Below, piece by piece: positions 25,201 through 33,994 of a stretch of DNA of 64,000 nt (the first letter of the stretch is position 1; each line of letters begins with the position of its first letter). This DNA is from Cladopsammia gracilis (lineage: Eukaryota; Cnidaria; Anthozoa; Scleractinia; Dendrophylliidae). The notes below the pieces were generated by a model. It was not told the DNA's origin, did not search any database, and was given only the letters and a program-made list of their open reading frames with translations. The stretch lies in contig JAJGOT010000171.1 of the NCBI GenBank assembly GCA_022457155.1, positions 1,368,501 to 1,432,500 of the forward strand, given 5' to 3'. A program made the translations under genes and the position numbers.

Positions 25201-28200
25201 AGCATTTCCTCTGCAGGATATTGCTTAAAGAGAACTCAAGCTACATCAAATGGATTGACCTTTCCATTGTGATTGTTGTCGTGTTGACATTGGCTTTAAC
25301 TGCACATGCTTATTTGGTAAGGAGTAAAATGAATACAAAACAACCTACAGCCCCTCCCCTATCCAAGGCATTTTGCTAAACCGACCCCCCCACCCTCTGT
25401 ATCCAACTCCTCACCCTCCCCTCCCTCCAATGCTGCCCCCATGGGTAGCCAGGTGACCATTACCCAGCATATTTAGAGTGGGAAGCATTTTGCACTGGCC
25501 AGCAGAATTACCAAGAAAAGTTAGATAGATGGAAAAATGTTAGAGTCTAGATTCCATAGCTCAGAAGGAGGTCGGACACCTTATTGAGACTTATATAACG
25601 GAGTGACTGGTTAGATTTCAGTTGAGGTTAGGGGTGGCAGTTTATATAGTTAAATTTAGGACTAAGCAACCCAAGAAGCTAGGTGGCACTGTGGTACGGT
25701 AGGCTATGTAAGCCTAAGCCTAGCTGAGGTCACAGGTTCAATCCTGAGTGGGGATTTTAGATTTTCTTTTTTACACTTAAAAATTTATTGAAAATAAAAT
25801 TCTAAGTGTCGACATTACGTTATATAATTCTCAATAAGTGTCCGACCTCCTTCTGAGCTATAGAAGGTAGACTCTACCTGGAAAAATAGATAAAAAATTG
25901 GCACGTCAGTCCCCATCTGCTATAACTCATTTGATACTTTGGGTATTCACGAGATAAAGATGACCATCCCTCTCTGTTTACATCCAGCTTTAACTTTCTG
26001 AATTGTGTGATATTGAGTTTCTCCACTCTGACAACTTCCATCAAACCACACCCCACCTTCCTACTAAATCATTCTTCACTAAAATGTTAAATTTTAGGTG
26101 TAACAGACTACATTAATTTTATATTTACTGGGCTAATCTTGTGACTAGACACATGTTTCTTTACTTATTTTCAAAGGCCAGTCTCTTAATAATGAAACTG
26201 TGGTTCATAACAAAAAGTCAGAGAATGTACTATTGTGATAATGGTCTGATTCTCAGTCAGCAGAACTCAATGTGTCAAGATTCTAGACTAGTTACTTAGC
26301 CACTAAAGGAAAACGTTCAATTAGAAGACGTTTAGTTCTTTTGTTTGTCTTAGCATTTTAAACTTTTCAACATTTATTTGCCGTTCTCTGCAAAAAAAAA
26401 AAAAAATCAGACTGTGACCACAAACGTTTAACAACCTTCAGTTAAATTATAACTGCAACTTTGGATCTTTTTACCTTATAATTAATCCGTGAATAAGCGC
26501 ATGCGTAATGAACGGGTTATCGGTAATGGTGGCCAATTCACTCACTTGCTCACTTGCTCACTCACTCGCTCCTTCCATCAGCTGTAAACTTAGTGACGTA
26601 ATGCTTTGTTACGAATGCGTTTCATAACAAGAATAATGTAAATAACTAATTTGTTGTAAACGAATATAAACAACAATAAGCTTAAAGATGTTTCGCATTT
26701 AGAGTCTTAAATGCAACATTAAAATCGATCTAAAAGGATTTTTTAACCGAGACATGCGTTTTGATGCGTATCTACCTTGAAATAATAAAATGTTCCTTGG
26801 CGATCGAGCAGTTTAGTGTCTGGATTCACAGTTGAAAAGGCGCTGGGTTCAGTTCACGCTCAAGACACCTGGTTTTTTTTCCCCTCTTTCTGTTTTTTTT
26901 TCTTTGGACTGGACATTAGGAAAGTGATTTACTTTTTTTTTTGCGTTCGTCAAAAATCCTTACGTTTAATTAAAAAAAATATCGAACCGTATCAGTGTGA
27001 AAACATATCTTACCGCAATATTGCGTTATGTGTTACCATTTCTTATTCACGGGTTGGCTCTTAGGAGCCTTTGATTTTTAATTAAGAGTAGGTTTTAGTT
27101 GTGTGTTTTGTTGGGTATCTGCATAAAAAAGAAAAATGAAAATTAACACATTTCTTAGTTTTGACTTGCTTTATTTCCAACAGCATGAGGAAATATCAAG
27201 ACTTGATTTCTTGTGGAAACTTCAGGTAAAATATGATAATAATTGTTAATGGCCTGGGGCATGACCGGTGAACATGAATCTTGCTTTTGTTCAGATATGA
27301 CTGCTTTTTGGTATGCAAGTTTGAATCCATTGGAAAAATATTAATTTTATTGGCAAGTCTGGTTTAACTTGAGGCGTGATAGGTTTATTGAAAAAAATTT
27401 ATTCAGAGGGGACAAACTTCAAATAAATGTGGCCACTAAACATATGTGAATTTCGTAACTGTTCATAATGTGTCAGTTTCTTAGCAACCTTCATTGCATG
27501 TACAAGTAGTTATCATATAATTGGTTTGTGGAGCATTTTTAAATGTTGTACTTGGTATTTACAATTAAAAGATTTTTTTCTTCTAAATATTTTGCAACCT
27601 CTTGTTAAAGTGTGTTAATTTGATTACTAAATAAATCTATTATCATTCAAAGGTCAGTTTTAATGAAATGCAGTACTGCAATCATTGCAATCAAATGCTT
27701 TAATTTAGTGCCATGAAAACTCTCCATTTATATTTTTTAGGCCACAGAAGAAAGGGAAGAAATGGAACAACTCAGAGAATACAATAAAAAACTGCTGTAC
27801 AATATTCTTCCTGATCATGTGGCACAACATTTCCTTGCTCAGCAAGCAAAGCAAAATGATGTATGTCTTCTCGTTCAGTAGCTTTGTATCTTACTGTAAC
27901 TACCTTTGACATTTACTCAGTCTTATTGTTATTTTTATTTTGTGTTCAGGAACTATATTACCAGTCCTGTGACAAAGTAATTGTCATGTTCTCTAGTATC
28001 TGTAATTTTTCTGACTTCTACACTGAGCTGGATGCTAATGGTGAAGGGGTGGAATGCTTGCGTCTTCTCAATGAGATATTGGTGGATTTTGATGAGGTAA
28101 GATCCTTTGATTCCATCATGTTACAATGGTACTGTATGTATTGATGGGTGTGTTTTTTGCTAACTGTGTTACCAGTTATTAATAATAATTGCAGATTATA

Positions 28201-31200
28201 TATTTTAGATGAGTTACTATTTTCCTTATTTAGCTTCTTTAACATAACAACATGTCTCCCCTGCAATGCTGTTAGCTAGAATGTCAGACAAATGGCTGAA
28301 AGTCATCTGCTTTTCATAGTCATATAACACATGTACTTTTCCTTGTGGTAGAATATAGCAGTTCATAGGTACATGCATGCAGTTATTGTGTCCAAAATAG
28401 TATAATTTAATTTGACATTGTAAGCCAGACGCTGTTGGTATAATTATAACTACATGTAATTAATGCTTTTGAAACTACGTTTCTGAGTTAAGTGGGAATG
28501 GAGGAACTTTAGATGTCTGCCTGCAATATTGATGACATTCTTTGCATTTACTTTCAGCTTCTTTCAGAGCCTCGTTTTCAGTGCATTGAAAAGATTAAAA
28601 CCATTGGTGAAACATACATGGCAGCAGCTGGCATCAAACCTGAATCACAGGTAAGTAATGGCTAATGGGGCTTGAAAAAAGCTGATGGTGTGAAGAAACA
28701 ACAATAACAACAAAAAAGCTTTATGATAAAGAAAAGCCCACACACAGGAAAACATCCTTGTCCTGCCGTTAGCATGCTACATGTAGCCATACTTTCTGTG
28801 CAGTTAGCATGCTACATATATCCATATTAACTGTGCAGTTAGCATACTTACCCTTCAGTTAGCATGCTACATGTAGCCATCCTTACTGTGCAGTTAGCAT
28901 GCTACATGTAGCCATCCTTACTGTGCAGTTAGCATGCTACATGTAGCCATCCTTACTGTGCAGTTAGCATGCTACATGTAGCCATCCTTACTGTGCAGTT
29001 AGCATGCTACATGTAGCCATCCTTACTGTGCAGTTAGCATGCTACATGTAGCCATCCTTTCCGTGCAGTTAGCATGCTTCATGTAGCCATCCTTACTGTG
29101 CAGTTAGCATGCTACATGTAGCCATCCTTTCCGTGCAGTTAGCATGCTACATGTAGCCATCCTTACTGTGCAGTTAGCATGCTACATGTAGCCATCCTTA
29201 CTGTGCAGTTAGCATGCTACATGTAGCCACCCTTACTGTGCAGTTAGCATGCTACATGTAGCCATCCTCAGGGCTCGAAATTAAAAAAAAAGTTCAGTCG
29301 CCATTTTGCGACTAGATACAAAAATCAAGTCGCAAGTTCACCAATTTTAGTCGCAAAACTAAGTAGCAACAATTAGTTAAAAAATAACTTTGACTAACAA
29401 ATGATTAACAAGACTCTGATTTTATTACTTCAACATCTTTCACGTTATCTCTAATGATGACTGTACATGTACAGAACGAAACATGCAATACTATAAACTT
29501 GGCCGCCACAATCGTAACGATCAAGACATTTTTCTCGATCTTAAAACTAGTGTACAACTCAAAATTATATTTTTTGGTGAAATTAGCTTCTAGAAAGGAT
29601 ACAGTCTTGGAACATATCCACTTAAACGTCCGTCACCGTTGCGAAATTGATGATACTTTGGCCCATTCTACTGGCCGCGATCGGCCGTGATGACAGCTCT
29701 AATCCAGCGGTTTAACAAACAAAAATATGAGCCTGCAATACATATGAATAAGAAACCGCTGCAATGGCGGCCGCGATCGAGGGAATAGCGTTGCGTCGTA
29801 ACATTGCGGGTAAATTACGAACAATTTTAACCCATATCTTCAAATTTCTACAATAATCAAGGCACACAACAGTATATTTTTTCATTTTTTTATTTATTTC
29901 GGCAAAAATAGTGGCAAAGTAGCGATTGCTAGGCTTTTTATTTCGTTATTGGCCAAGGCGAAAACTACTCGCAAATTTGCGACTCCTCTGGAAGTTTTAG
30001 TCGCAAACACAAAAATTAAGTCGCAAATGCGACCATATTGGTCGCAATTTCGAGCCCTGATCCTTACTGTGCAGTTAGCATGCTACATGTAGCCATCCTT
30101 ACTGTGCAGTTAGCATGCTACATGTAGCCATCCTTTCCGTGCAGTTAGCATGCTACATGTAGCCATCCTTTCCGTGCAGTTAGCATGCTACATGTAGCCA
30201 TCCTTTCCGTGCAGTTAGCATGCTACATGTAGCCATCCTTTCCGTGCAGTTAGCATGCTACATGTAGCCACAGTTAGCATGCTTCATGAAGCCATTCAAG
30301 GCAGGGGCACCATAAATTACATTACAAATAGAAAAGCTTTACAAAACAATAACTTAGTAGAAACGGTAAAACTGTTGTCTTGGGGAAATTATTTAATGAT
30401 CATTTACTGCGCTTTTCAATAACATGCGGAATCTGAAATTCAAATCACCACCAACGGTTGCGTTTTCCCTGCTGTCAATCATATTTTCGGCACAAAACAC
30501 AAAACCATCCGATTTATTTACACTTAAGAAAATATTTATTTCGTGTGAAAGTACCAGACCTTACTTGTCAAACGACGGGACGTTACGCCCGGCCTCCGGC
30601 CGTACAGCGAGTTGTGATCAAGTAATGCTCCTGTAAATACGCCTTTCAACAAGTCTATACTAAAAAGGCTAAAGTTGGATCACAGCTTAGTCGAGCAGCC
30701 AAGTTTGTGACTCGTTCTAATACAACAGTTTTAAAAATGTTATTATACCGTCTGAACGGCCTGCAGGCCCGTGCTTATTTGCTTAAAGGCAGGTACGCGC
30801 CTGGACGGCAGGAAAAAATGCAACCATTTGATTTTCAGATTCCGCATGTTATTGAAAAGCTCAGTAAAGATTGACTTACATGTAAAGATAATTTCCAAAT
30901 TGTGATTGCAAGCCACCGTTTGGGTATGCCACATACATTGTACATTGTAAAGTAGTGACTTGGATAATGGGCTACAATTAGACCAAAAATACCTTTCTGT
31001 TAAAAGATACAGTAAAATCCTTCAAAATAAAACCTGCATTTATCCAAGACAGCCTGAAAAGCTTTTACATGCATATGGTGTCCAGTGGAAATCATTTTTA
31101 CCTATTATCTACGAATTACTGATACTGCTTAATGTGGTTTATTTATCTTGCATCTGATTGGTCAGAAATAATTGAAATAAACGTCAACAAATTTGCTAAC

Positions 31201-33994
31201 CTAGGATCTTGTTAACATTCTTTAGGAGAAGCTGGCAACACTCAGTCATATTGTAACAATGGCTGACTTTGCAATGGCTATGAAGAAGAAACTAGCAGAC
31301 ATCAATTTGCACTCTTTTAATGACTTCAAAATGAAAGTTGGTGAGTGTTTCTGCGCTACAGTATGTATAACAGGCCAGGGCCTGAAAAAGTTCACATTTT
31401 GTAAAACAAGTGTATGATATGGGCCGCGTTCAGGAAAATGGCCCGGACGACGTTGAGTTTACAGCTTTTTTGCCCACTTCAATCCCTAAATAATATGATG
31501 GAAGCGAAAAAAGTCCGGAAATAAAAATTAAAACCGTAAAAATCGCGCCTTGAATGCACATACCACAAGAATTCCGCCATTTTTAGCAGCTGATTTCAAA
31601 TGCAAATTACTTGAAATCACGTGTCATGTCGTCCGGGCCCTTTTCGCGTGACGCGGCCCATATTATATCCACTTGGACCGACATTAAAGCTAAATTGCTT
31701 AGAACTGTTTTTAAGTGTCAAAAGAAATTTTGCAATTGCTTTGGTTTAGCAATGCTATGCTTTGTGATTGGCTATAAAATTTTGTGCCACTTTCTCAACC
31801 AATCAGAAGTAAAACCAAAACCAATCATGACTGTGCTTGGATCCGGCTACCTGTGTATTTCCTTTGAGTTCATTGATTGGTTCATTGGATTGTCTGTTGT
31901 GGTTTGCCAGAGTCATTAGTTTCACTTTGGTTTTAAGCTCAACTGAAAATGGCTCTATGAGCAAAAAATTACCTGTAGACAGAAGACAATGCCGTACATG
32001 CTTACTTCAGATATGTAGTAAGTAAATTTACTTTTTCGTGTATTATGCGACTTAATTGAAAAAAAAAAAAACAATTCCTTGCGTCGTCAGTGCGCAAGTC
32101 GTCTCACGGTTATTAGCCCAACAAATTTTTGCGCGTATCTTGATTTGACCATATTGTTATTGGCTAATGTATCAGAGTCGGAGACTGTTTTAAAACCTCT
32201 TTGGGCTATAGCAGTTACATATTATAACACGAAGAAAAGTTAATACAAGGTGTTTATTTGATTTCAGGTTTAAACTTTGGTCCTGTTGTTGCTGGTGTCA
32301 TTGGTGCTCATAAACCGCAGTATGATATCTGGGGTGATACAGTGAATGTAGCCAGCCGTATGTACAGCACTGGAAAGGCTAGCCATATTCAGGTCTGATC
32401 TTTTGTTCTTTCTTGTTCGTGTTTTAAGTAACAATGCGTGTAAGAACTTGGCAATGCTCTATTGTTCCGCGGCATTTCGCTTTCCCCACATAAGATTGTT
32501 TAAGTTTTTTTTTACTGAGAATGCATCAACCTATGGACAACATGTTTTTTTAAATAAAATGTACTGGAACTTTATTTTAAAGTGATGTTTCGTTTGTGCT
32601 ACAAGATTTCATCCAATTGTGAAACTCCAAAACAATGGCCAAGAAATTACGTAGAAAGGATGACAAGCGAATTTACGGCACAGTGTAATGTGACACTGGT
32701 TTTGGCGGCGCACAAATTGGATTCATATTAGCACTGATTAATGCCACTGAACAAGTCAATAATCAGTGTTCTCACCAGGCCGCGGCCTTGCGGGATTCCT
32801 GCAAAAAAAATTGAGATGGCGCATCAAAAGCCAAGAAGATGCGCCCGTTAGGGCGCAGGAGCAAGCTTCGAGTCAAACGGACTTTTGATAGTTTATGAGT
32901 AGTTTAATGGTCAATCGAACACCCCAGCATTTTGCTTGTTCAAATGAATAAAAACATTTATCAAAAATTTAAGTATTGATCCGCATAAGAAGGATAGCAC
33001 TGAACGGCAATGCAGGATGGAATGTCAAGTTGTTTCATTGTTACAACTAGTGATCTCATTGGCCTAGACTCAAAAACCGCTAAAAAGTTAAGGTTCAAGG
33101 TGCATTTTGTCTATTTTTTTTAAGGTTTCAAGTAATTTGGGACCCAATCGCACAACATGCAAGTTTTAAAAGATATTGTATTTGGGGAACTTCATCAAAG
33201 AAGCAAAATTATTAGCTATTGTCTTCTGCTATTCTGATTGGTTAAGCACGAACATTTCCTAAAATTTATCTGACGCAAATGGATTTTCTTTATTTTTATA
33301 TTGAAATATAATTATTAACCATCAGCTCCTCCTCTATTCTTGAAATCAAAGATATTCTATGTGGGAAAGAGCCAATGCCGCAGAACAATGAAGTTTGCTA
33401 TCGTTCTTATGTGGAGCATTACGTAAAGCCTTTAATTTTATTGCCTTTACCCTCGTTGGTCACACGTACGTGGTGAAGGTTTGCGTAAGCATCGCTATCA
33501 AATCGTAAACATCTTGTCCGCCATGTTGGATCAGGTAGGTACTTCATGTAACAGATCTTTTGGAGTGAGTTTGTCCCTCTAATATTCTTACAGGGCCCCT
33601 ATTTTTCAGCAGAGGGGGCCTGCGACTCCCCAAGGCAAAATCCTAGTGAGAACAATGAATAATATGTAGAGAAAGAGAAAGCATTGGAGGAGGCGTTGTA
33701 ATGATTCCTTATCAGTATGAAAAGCAGTGGTGTGGTATCAATTTATAACGTACTAAAGCATTTTATTAGAAAAGCTGCTTTCTAATAAATCCTTTACCCA
33801 TTTCGGAAAGTCGAAACGAAAGAAAGCATGCGTGAAACTGGTTCTTTTTGTTTTTACAGGTCACTCAAAGTGTGTATAACATATTGTCTATTCGTGGTTA
33901 CACTTTTGAATGCCGTGGTTTAGTGGCTGTGAAAGGTAAAGGCAAGATGGTCACTTACTGGATGACTGGTAAAGAGGGAGACCAGTCAAGTTAG
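4247..33994 (+). CDS. ADCY5/6: Transmembrane adenylyl cyclase, ADCY5/6 type (23 coding exons)
   Basis: Makes cAMP from ATP at the plasma membrane under G-protein control. Exons: 4247-5224, 9822-9971, 12256-12377, 13599-13710, 15189-15316, 16572-16730, 17236-17374, 19624-19685, 19984-20076, 21112-21175, 21482-21579, 22550-22634, 22773-22889, 23270-23377, 24207-24376, 25217-25316, 27184-27225, 27741-27860, 27950-28096, 28558-28650, 31226-31340, 32268-32392, 33860-33994. All introns are GT-AG and phases agree, giving 3462 nt and 1153 aa, close to vertebrate ADCY6 (about 1170). Order: cytosolic N terminus, six membrane segments, C1 cyclase domain, C1b linker, six membrane segments, C2 cyclase domain. 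Family markers include [20 protein letters not shown] before TM1 and [16 protein letters not shown] in C1b, matching ADCY5/6 rather than other classes. The ATG at 4247 was chosen because upstream in-frame codons offer only TTG; ATG 4253 is the alternative. Catalytic residues are intact, so an active enzyme is expected. Confidence 0.95.
6028..6326. mobile_element. Two adjacent hairpin MITE remnants
   Basis: The first hairpin, about 6028-6137, has imperfect arms (GTGCGTGATATCGTCTAATT against its inverse CAATATCACGC...). The second, 6139-6326, has 21-bp perfect arms beginning TTATAATTCAACACATTGAT. Both are non-coding and lie in ADCY intron 1. No clear target duplication is visible. Confidence 0.65.
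6388..9272 (+). mobile_element. Kolobok-like DNA transposon with TTAA target sites
   Basis: Terminal inverted repeats AGGGCATGTAAACC (left, 6388) and GGTTTACATGCCCT-type (right, ending 9272) are flanked by TTAA at 6384-6387 and 9273-9276. TTAA duplication together with an internal THAP domain is the known signature of the Kolobok superfamily. The element is about 2.9 kb and sits in ADCY intron 1 in the sense orientation. Apart from the THAP exon I cannot follow a long intact transposase frame, so it is probably defective. Confidence 0.8.
7666..8055 (+). pseudogene. THAP-domain fragment of the Kolobok transposase
   Basis: The frame encodes a C2CH THAP zinc finger: C39 and C44 (CVVQFC), a following [15 protein letters not shown] segment with the family Trp, then CGMHF (C81, H84) and TPECF. 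THAP domains bind the ends of P-element and Kolobok transposons. The first 35 or so residues are hydrophobic and unlike a THAP start; an acceptor-like CTGTGCAG directly before the finger suggests the finger begins a separate exon there. The frame stops after about 45 further residues with no catalytic domain, so the product looks truncated. Confidence 0.65.
10001..10160. mobile_element. Hairpin MITE, 160 bp
   Basis: Arms of about 53 bp beginning TGTTGTAGTTTAAAATGA read nearly identically inwards from both ends. TTGA follows and precedes the element (9997-10000, 10161-10164), a possible target duplication. It begins only 29 bp after the end of ADCY exon 2. Confidence 0.85.
10617..10893 (-). 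mobile_element. tRNA-derived SINE
   Basis: On the minus strand a tRNA-like head (10893 downward) carries a B-box-like GGTGGTTCGAGCC. It is followed by a SINE body with GTATAAATGGGTACCGGCGA and GATGGACTAGCATCCCATCC, ending near an A/T homopolymer at 10613-10625. I recognise this body as a common cnidarian SINE. It lies in ADCY intron 2. Confidence 0.75.
11021..12064. mobile_element. About 1 kb DNA element with long terminal inverted repeats
   Basis: The left end ATTCCAGAAATTATCCATAC, with CCCCACCACGGAGGGAATT after it, is mirrored at the right end (AATTCCCTCCGTGGTAGGGG and on to TTTTCTGGAA). Purine-rich GGGG tracts follow each arm. The interior has no recognisable protein. It occupies ADCY intron 2. 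Confidence 0.75.
12608..13388. mobile_element. TA-flanked MITE, larger member (family shared with 21842-22077)
   Basis: Ends CAGTGGATTGCAGCTTACTT and its inverse (AAGTAAGCTGAAAGCCACTG) are flanked by TA on both sides, as in Tc1/mariner-type insertions. Subterminal parts match the 236-bp copy at 21842. The extra interior of about 540 bp makes this a longer family member or a copy with a nested insertion. It lies in ADCY intron 3. Confidence 0.8.
14006..14649. mobile_element. Outer MITE with another MITE nested inside
   Basis: Ends TACAGTCAAACCTTTATTA and its inverse (TAATAGAGGTTTGACTATA) define a degenerate outer element. It is split after position 14040 by a second hairpin element. It lies in ADCY intron 4. 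Confidence 0.7.
14041..14295. mobile_element. Nested hairpin MITE
   Basis: Long arms include ACAAGGGCACATGCGCCAGT on the left and its inverse on the right (ACTGGCGCATGTGCCCTTGT). The element is inserted inside the outer MITE 14006-14649, so it is the younger of the two. Confidence 0.75.
14741..15153. mobile_element. TTAA-flanked MITE (Kolobok type)
   Basis: Ends AGGGAACCTCCAT and its inverse are flanked by TTAA (14737-14740, 15154-15157). The terminal AGGG and the target site match the larger Kolobok element upstream, though the rest differs. Its right end is 35 bp from the start of ADCY exon 5, so the T-rich acceptor tract lies immediately next to it. Confidence 0.8.
15724..16099. mobile_element. 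TA-flanked MITE with TCCGAAGA-type repeats (copy 1)
   Basis: Ends CCTGCCAAGTCTCACGCCTG and ...GTTGGCAGG are flanked by TA at both sides. The interior has short degenerate TTCCGAA/TCTTCAGA repeats. A second copy in the opposite orientation lies at 59055-59432. It lies in ADCY intron 5. Confidence 0.8.
16117..16196. repeat. Tandem duplication, 43-bp period
   Basis: TTGGAAAGGAACTGCATATA and about 20 following bases occur at 16117 and again at 16160, with one or two differences. It is a simple local duplication in ADCY intron 5. Confidence 0.85.
17499..18013. mobile_element. Cluster of three tRNA-derived SINE copies
   Basis: Two partial copies lie in one orientation (17499-17635 and 17783-17890) and one in the other (17918-18013). 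The best tRNA-like part (17918-17986, +) has an A box (TAGCTCAGTGGTAGAGC) and a B box (GGGTTCAAATCCC). The acceptor stem does not pair in the normal place, and the first copy's anticodon stem is broken, so these are SINE heads, not tRNA genes. They lie in ADCY intron 7. Reading the heads in protein frames gives the familiar [13 protein letters not shown] artefact. Confidence 0.75.
18154..18341. mobile_element. Hairpin MITE, about 188 bp
   Basis: Arms starting CCTTATTCCAAAATGG and including AATTTATTATTCTTTT are mirrored at the right end. A matching pair AATTAGCCCT/AGGGCTAATT lies further in. It lies in ADCY intron 7. Confidence 0.75.
19081..19300 (-). mobile_element. 3' end of a LINE (reverse orientation)
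   Basis: A (CAA)n run is followed by AATTTATTGACAGTAATT. On the minus strand this is the AAT/TTG-rich tail usual for L2/CR1-like LINEs. The body is 5' truncated and has no reading frame. It lies in ADCY intron 7. Confidence 0.5.
20186..20411. mobile_element. Degenerate MITE (family of 48219-48450)
   Basis: Begins CAGAAACCCATAAGTGGGTT, and internal parts (CTTGATTTTCCAAATATGGC) match the intact copy at 48219-48450. The right end has decayed. It lies in ADCY intron 9 next to a G homopolymer at about 20119-20138. Confidence 0.65.
20793..20942. mobile_element. Degenerate hairpin MITE (family of 39809-39950)
   Basis: The sequence TGAGAAGCTA...TTAAACACTC and its inverse TTGGTGTTTGGAAACC...GTTTGATATA match the better preserved copy at 39809-39950. 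A short duplication of TTTGATATACATG follows. It lies in ADCY intron 9. Confidence 0.65.
21842..22077. mobile_element. TA-flanked MITE, 236 bp
   Basis: Ends CAGTGGATTTCAGCTTACTT and the exact inverse are flanked by TA (21840-21841, 22078-22079). The subterminal region also folds (AACTTCAAAACGAAGTT). It is the compact, better preserved relative of 12608-13388 and lies in ADCY intron 11. Confidence 0.85.
22309..22490 (-). mobile_element. 3' end of a LINE (reverse orientation)
   Basis: (TAA)n is followed by TTTTATTTTATTTTATTTAT and TTGGCCATATTACAATAACA. This is the 3' tail pattern of cnidarian L2/CR1-like LINEs read backwards. No open frame remains. It lies just before ADCY exon 12. Confidence 0.5.
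24473..24577. repeat. Three tandem copies of a 34-bp repeat
   Basis: ATGCTGTAAAAACTGAGGGT followed by a G-rich segment repeats three times with few changes. It lies in ADCY intron 15. Confidence 0.9.
25541..25876. mobile_element. Element with pol III boxes and INVERTED 33-bp flanks (copy 1)
   Basis: The core 25574-25843 has inverted ends (GGACACCTTATTGAGACTTA and inverse), an internal A-box-like GTGGCACTGTGGTACGG and a B box AGGTTCAATCC. Its flanks 25541-25573 and 25844-25876 are inverted repeats of each other: 30 of 33 positions agree, starting TAGAGTCTA on the outside and ending CAGAAGGAGGTC at the core. The second copy (41536-41875) has the same core but unrelated flanks. It lies in ADCY intron 16. 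Confidence 0.85.
28767..30295. repeat. 35-bp minisatellite, about 20 units, split by an insertion
   Basis: The unit begins CAGTTAGCATGCTACATGTA and ends CTTACTGTG or CTTTCCGTG. About 13 units precede the inserted element at 29269-30059 and about 7 follow. The unit contains two self-complementary words (GCATGC and CTACATGTAG), so single strands could fold. The CTTTCCGTG variant dominates after the insertion, which suggests separate homogenisation of the two halves. It lies in ADCY intron 20, about 115 bp after exon 20. Confidence 0.92.
29269..30059. mobile_element. DNA transposon (hAT-like ends) inserted in the minisatellite
   Basis: Ends CAGGGCTCGAAATT and its exact inverse are flanked by ATCCT on both sides (29264-29268, 30060-30064). 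Subterminal GTCGCAA motifs recur in both directions near each end. The CAGGG...CCCTG ends resemble hAT elements, but hAT normally duplicates 8 bp and only 5 are seen. There is no transposase, so it is non-autonomous. Confidence 0.85.
30402..30869. mobile_element. MITE, about 468 bp
   Basis: Arms TTTACTGCGCTTTTCAATAA and on through ACATGCGGAATCTGAAA are mirrored at 30831-30869. An internal GC-rich part (CCGGCCTCCGGCC) has no coding content. It lies in ADCY intron 20. Confidence 0.8.
31420..31660. mobile_element. TA-flanked MITE, 241 bp
   Basis: Ends TGGGCCGCGT and inverse, with a second inverted block GGCCCGGACGAC, are flanked by TA. It is about 80 bp downstream of ADCY exon 21. Confidence 0.8.
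31690..31950. mobile_element. Degenerate copy of the CCAAT-rich MITE
   Basis: Matches the intact element at 36591-36878, including GTGATTGGCTA and CCAATCAGAAGTAAAACCAA, but both terminal repeats have decayed. It lies in ADCY intron 21. Confidence 0.7.
32425..32645 (+). repeat. 220-bp direct duplicate, copy in ADCY intron 22
   Basis: From TAAGTAACAATGCGTGTAAG to GGCCAAGAAA this matches 36876-37094 with only a few substitutions and indels. It starts 32 bp after exon 22. It contains AATAAA-like and AT-rich stretches, has no terminal inverted repeats, and has no protein frame shared by both copies. Confidence 0.9.

Larger units (their letters stand above)
21482..25316 (+). other. ADCY5/6: ADCY exons 11-16: second membrane bundle
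   Basis: Exons 11-16 encode six hydrophobic segments, about residues 683-698, 703-724, 748-765, 807-825, 829-847 and 877-894. Exon 14 (23270-23377) encodes the hydrophilic extracellular loop between the third and fourth of these. It has cysteines and one N-glycosylation sequon (FNESN), as the equivalent loop in ADCY5/6 is glycosylated. Exon 15 ends with the split Trp codon completed by exon 16. Introns are short except 25317-27183. Confidence 0.9.
27184..33994 (+). other. ADCY5/6: ADCY exons 17-23: C2a catalytic domain and C terminus
   Basis: Begins with the helical [14 protein letters not shown] segment ([10 protein letters not shown]) and [19 protein letters not shown], then the C2 cyclase fold. 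[16 protein letters not shown] supplies the adenine-selecting Lys (K1012). [14 protein letters not shown] supplies D1087 for adenine and N1094/R1098 for transition-state stabilisation. [11 protein letters not shown] supplies the phosphate-binding Lys (K1136). The protein ends 17 residues after K1136, in the usual place for ADCY5/6. Exon 21 ends one base into a Gly codon completed by exon 22. The stop is TAG at 33992-33994. Confidence 0.95.

Noticed and set aside
28767..30295. CRISPR-like array of 35-bp repeats
   Set aside because: Repeats are head to tail without spacers, in an intron of a eukaryotic gene; it is a minisatellite.
32425..32645. Extra ADCY exon in the duplicated segment
   Set aside because: Exons 22 and 23 join in phase with conserved protein; the duplicate has no shared frame or homology to cyclases.
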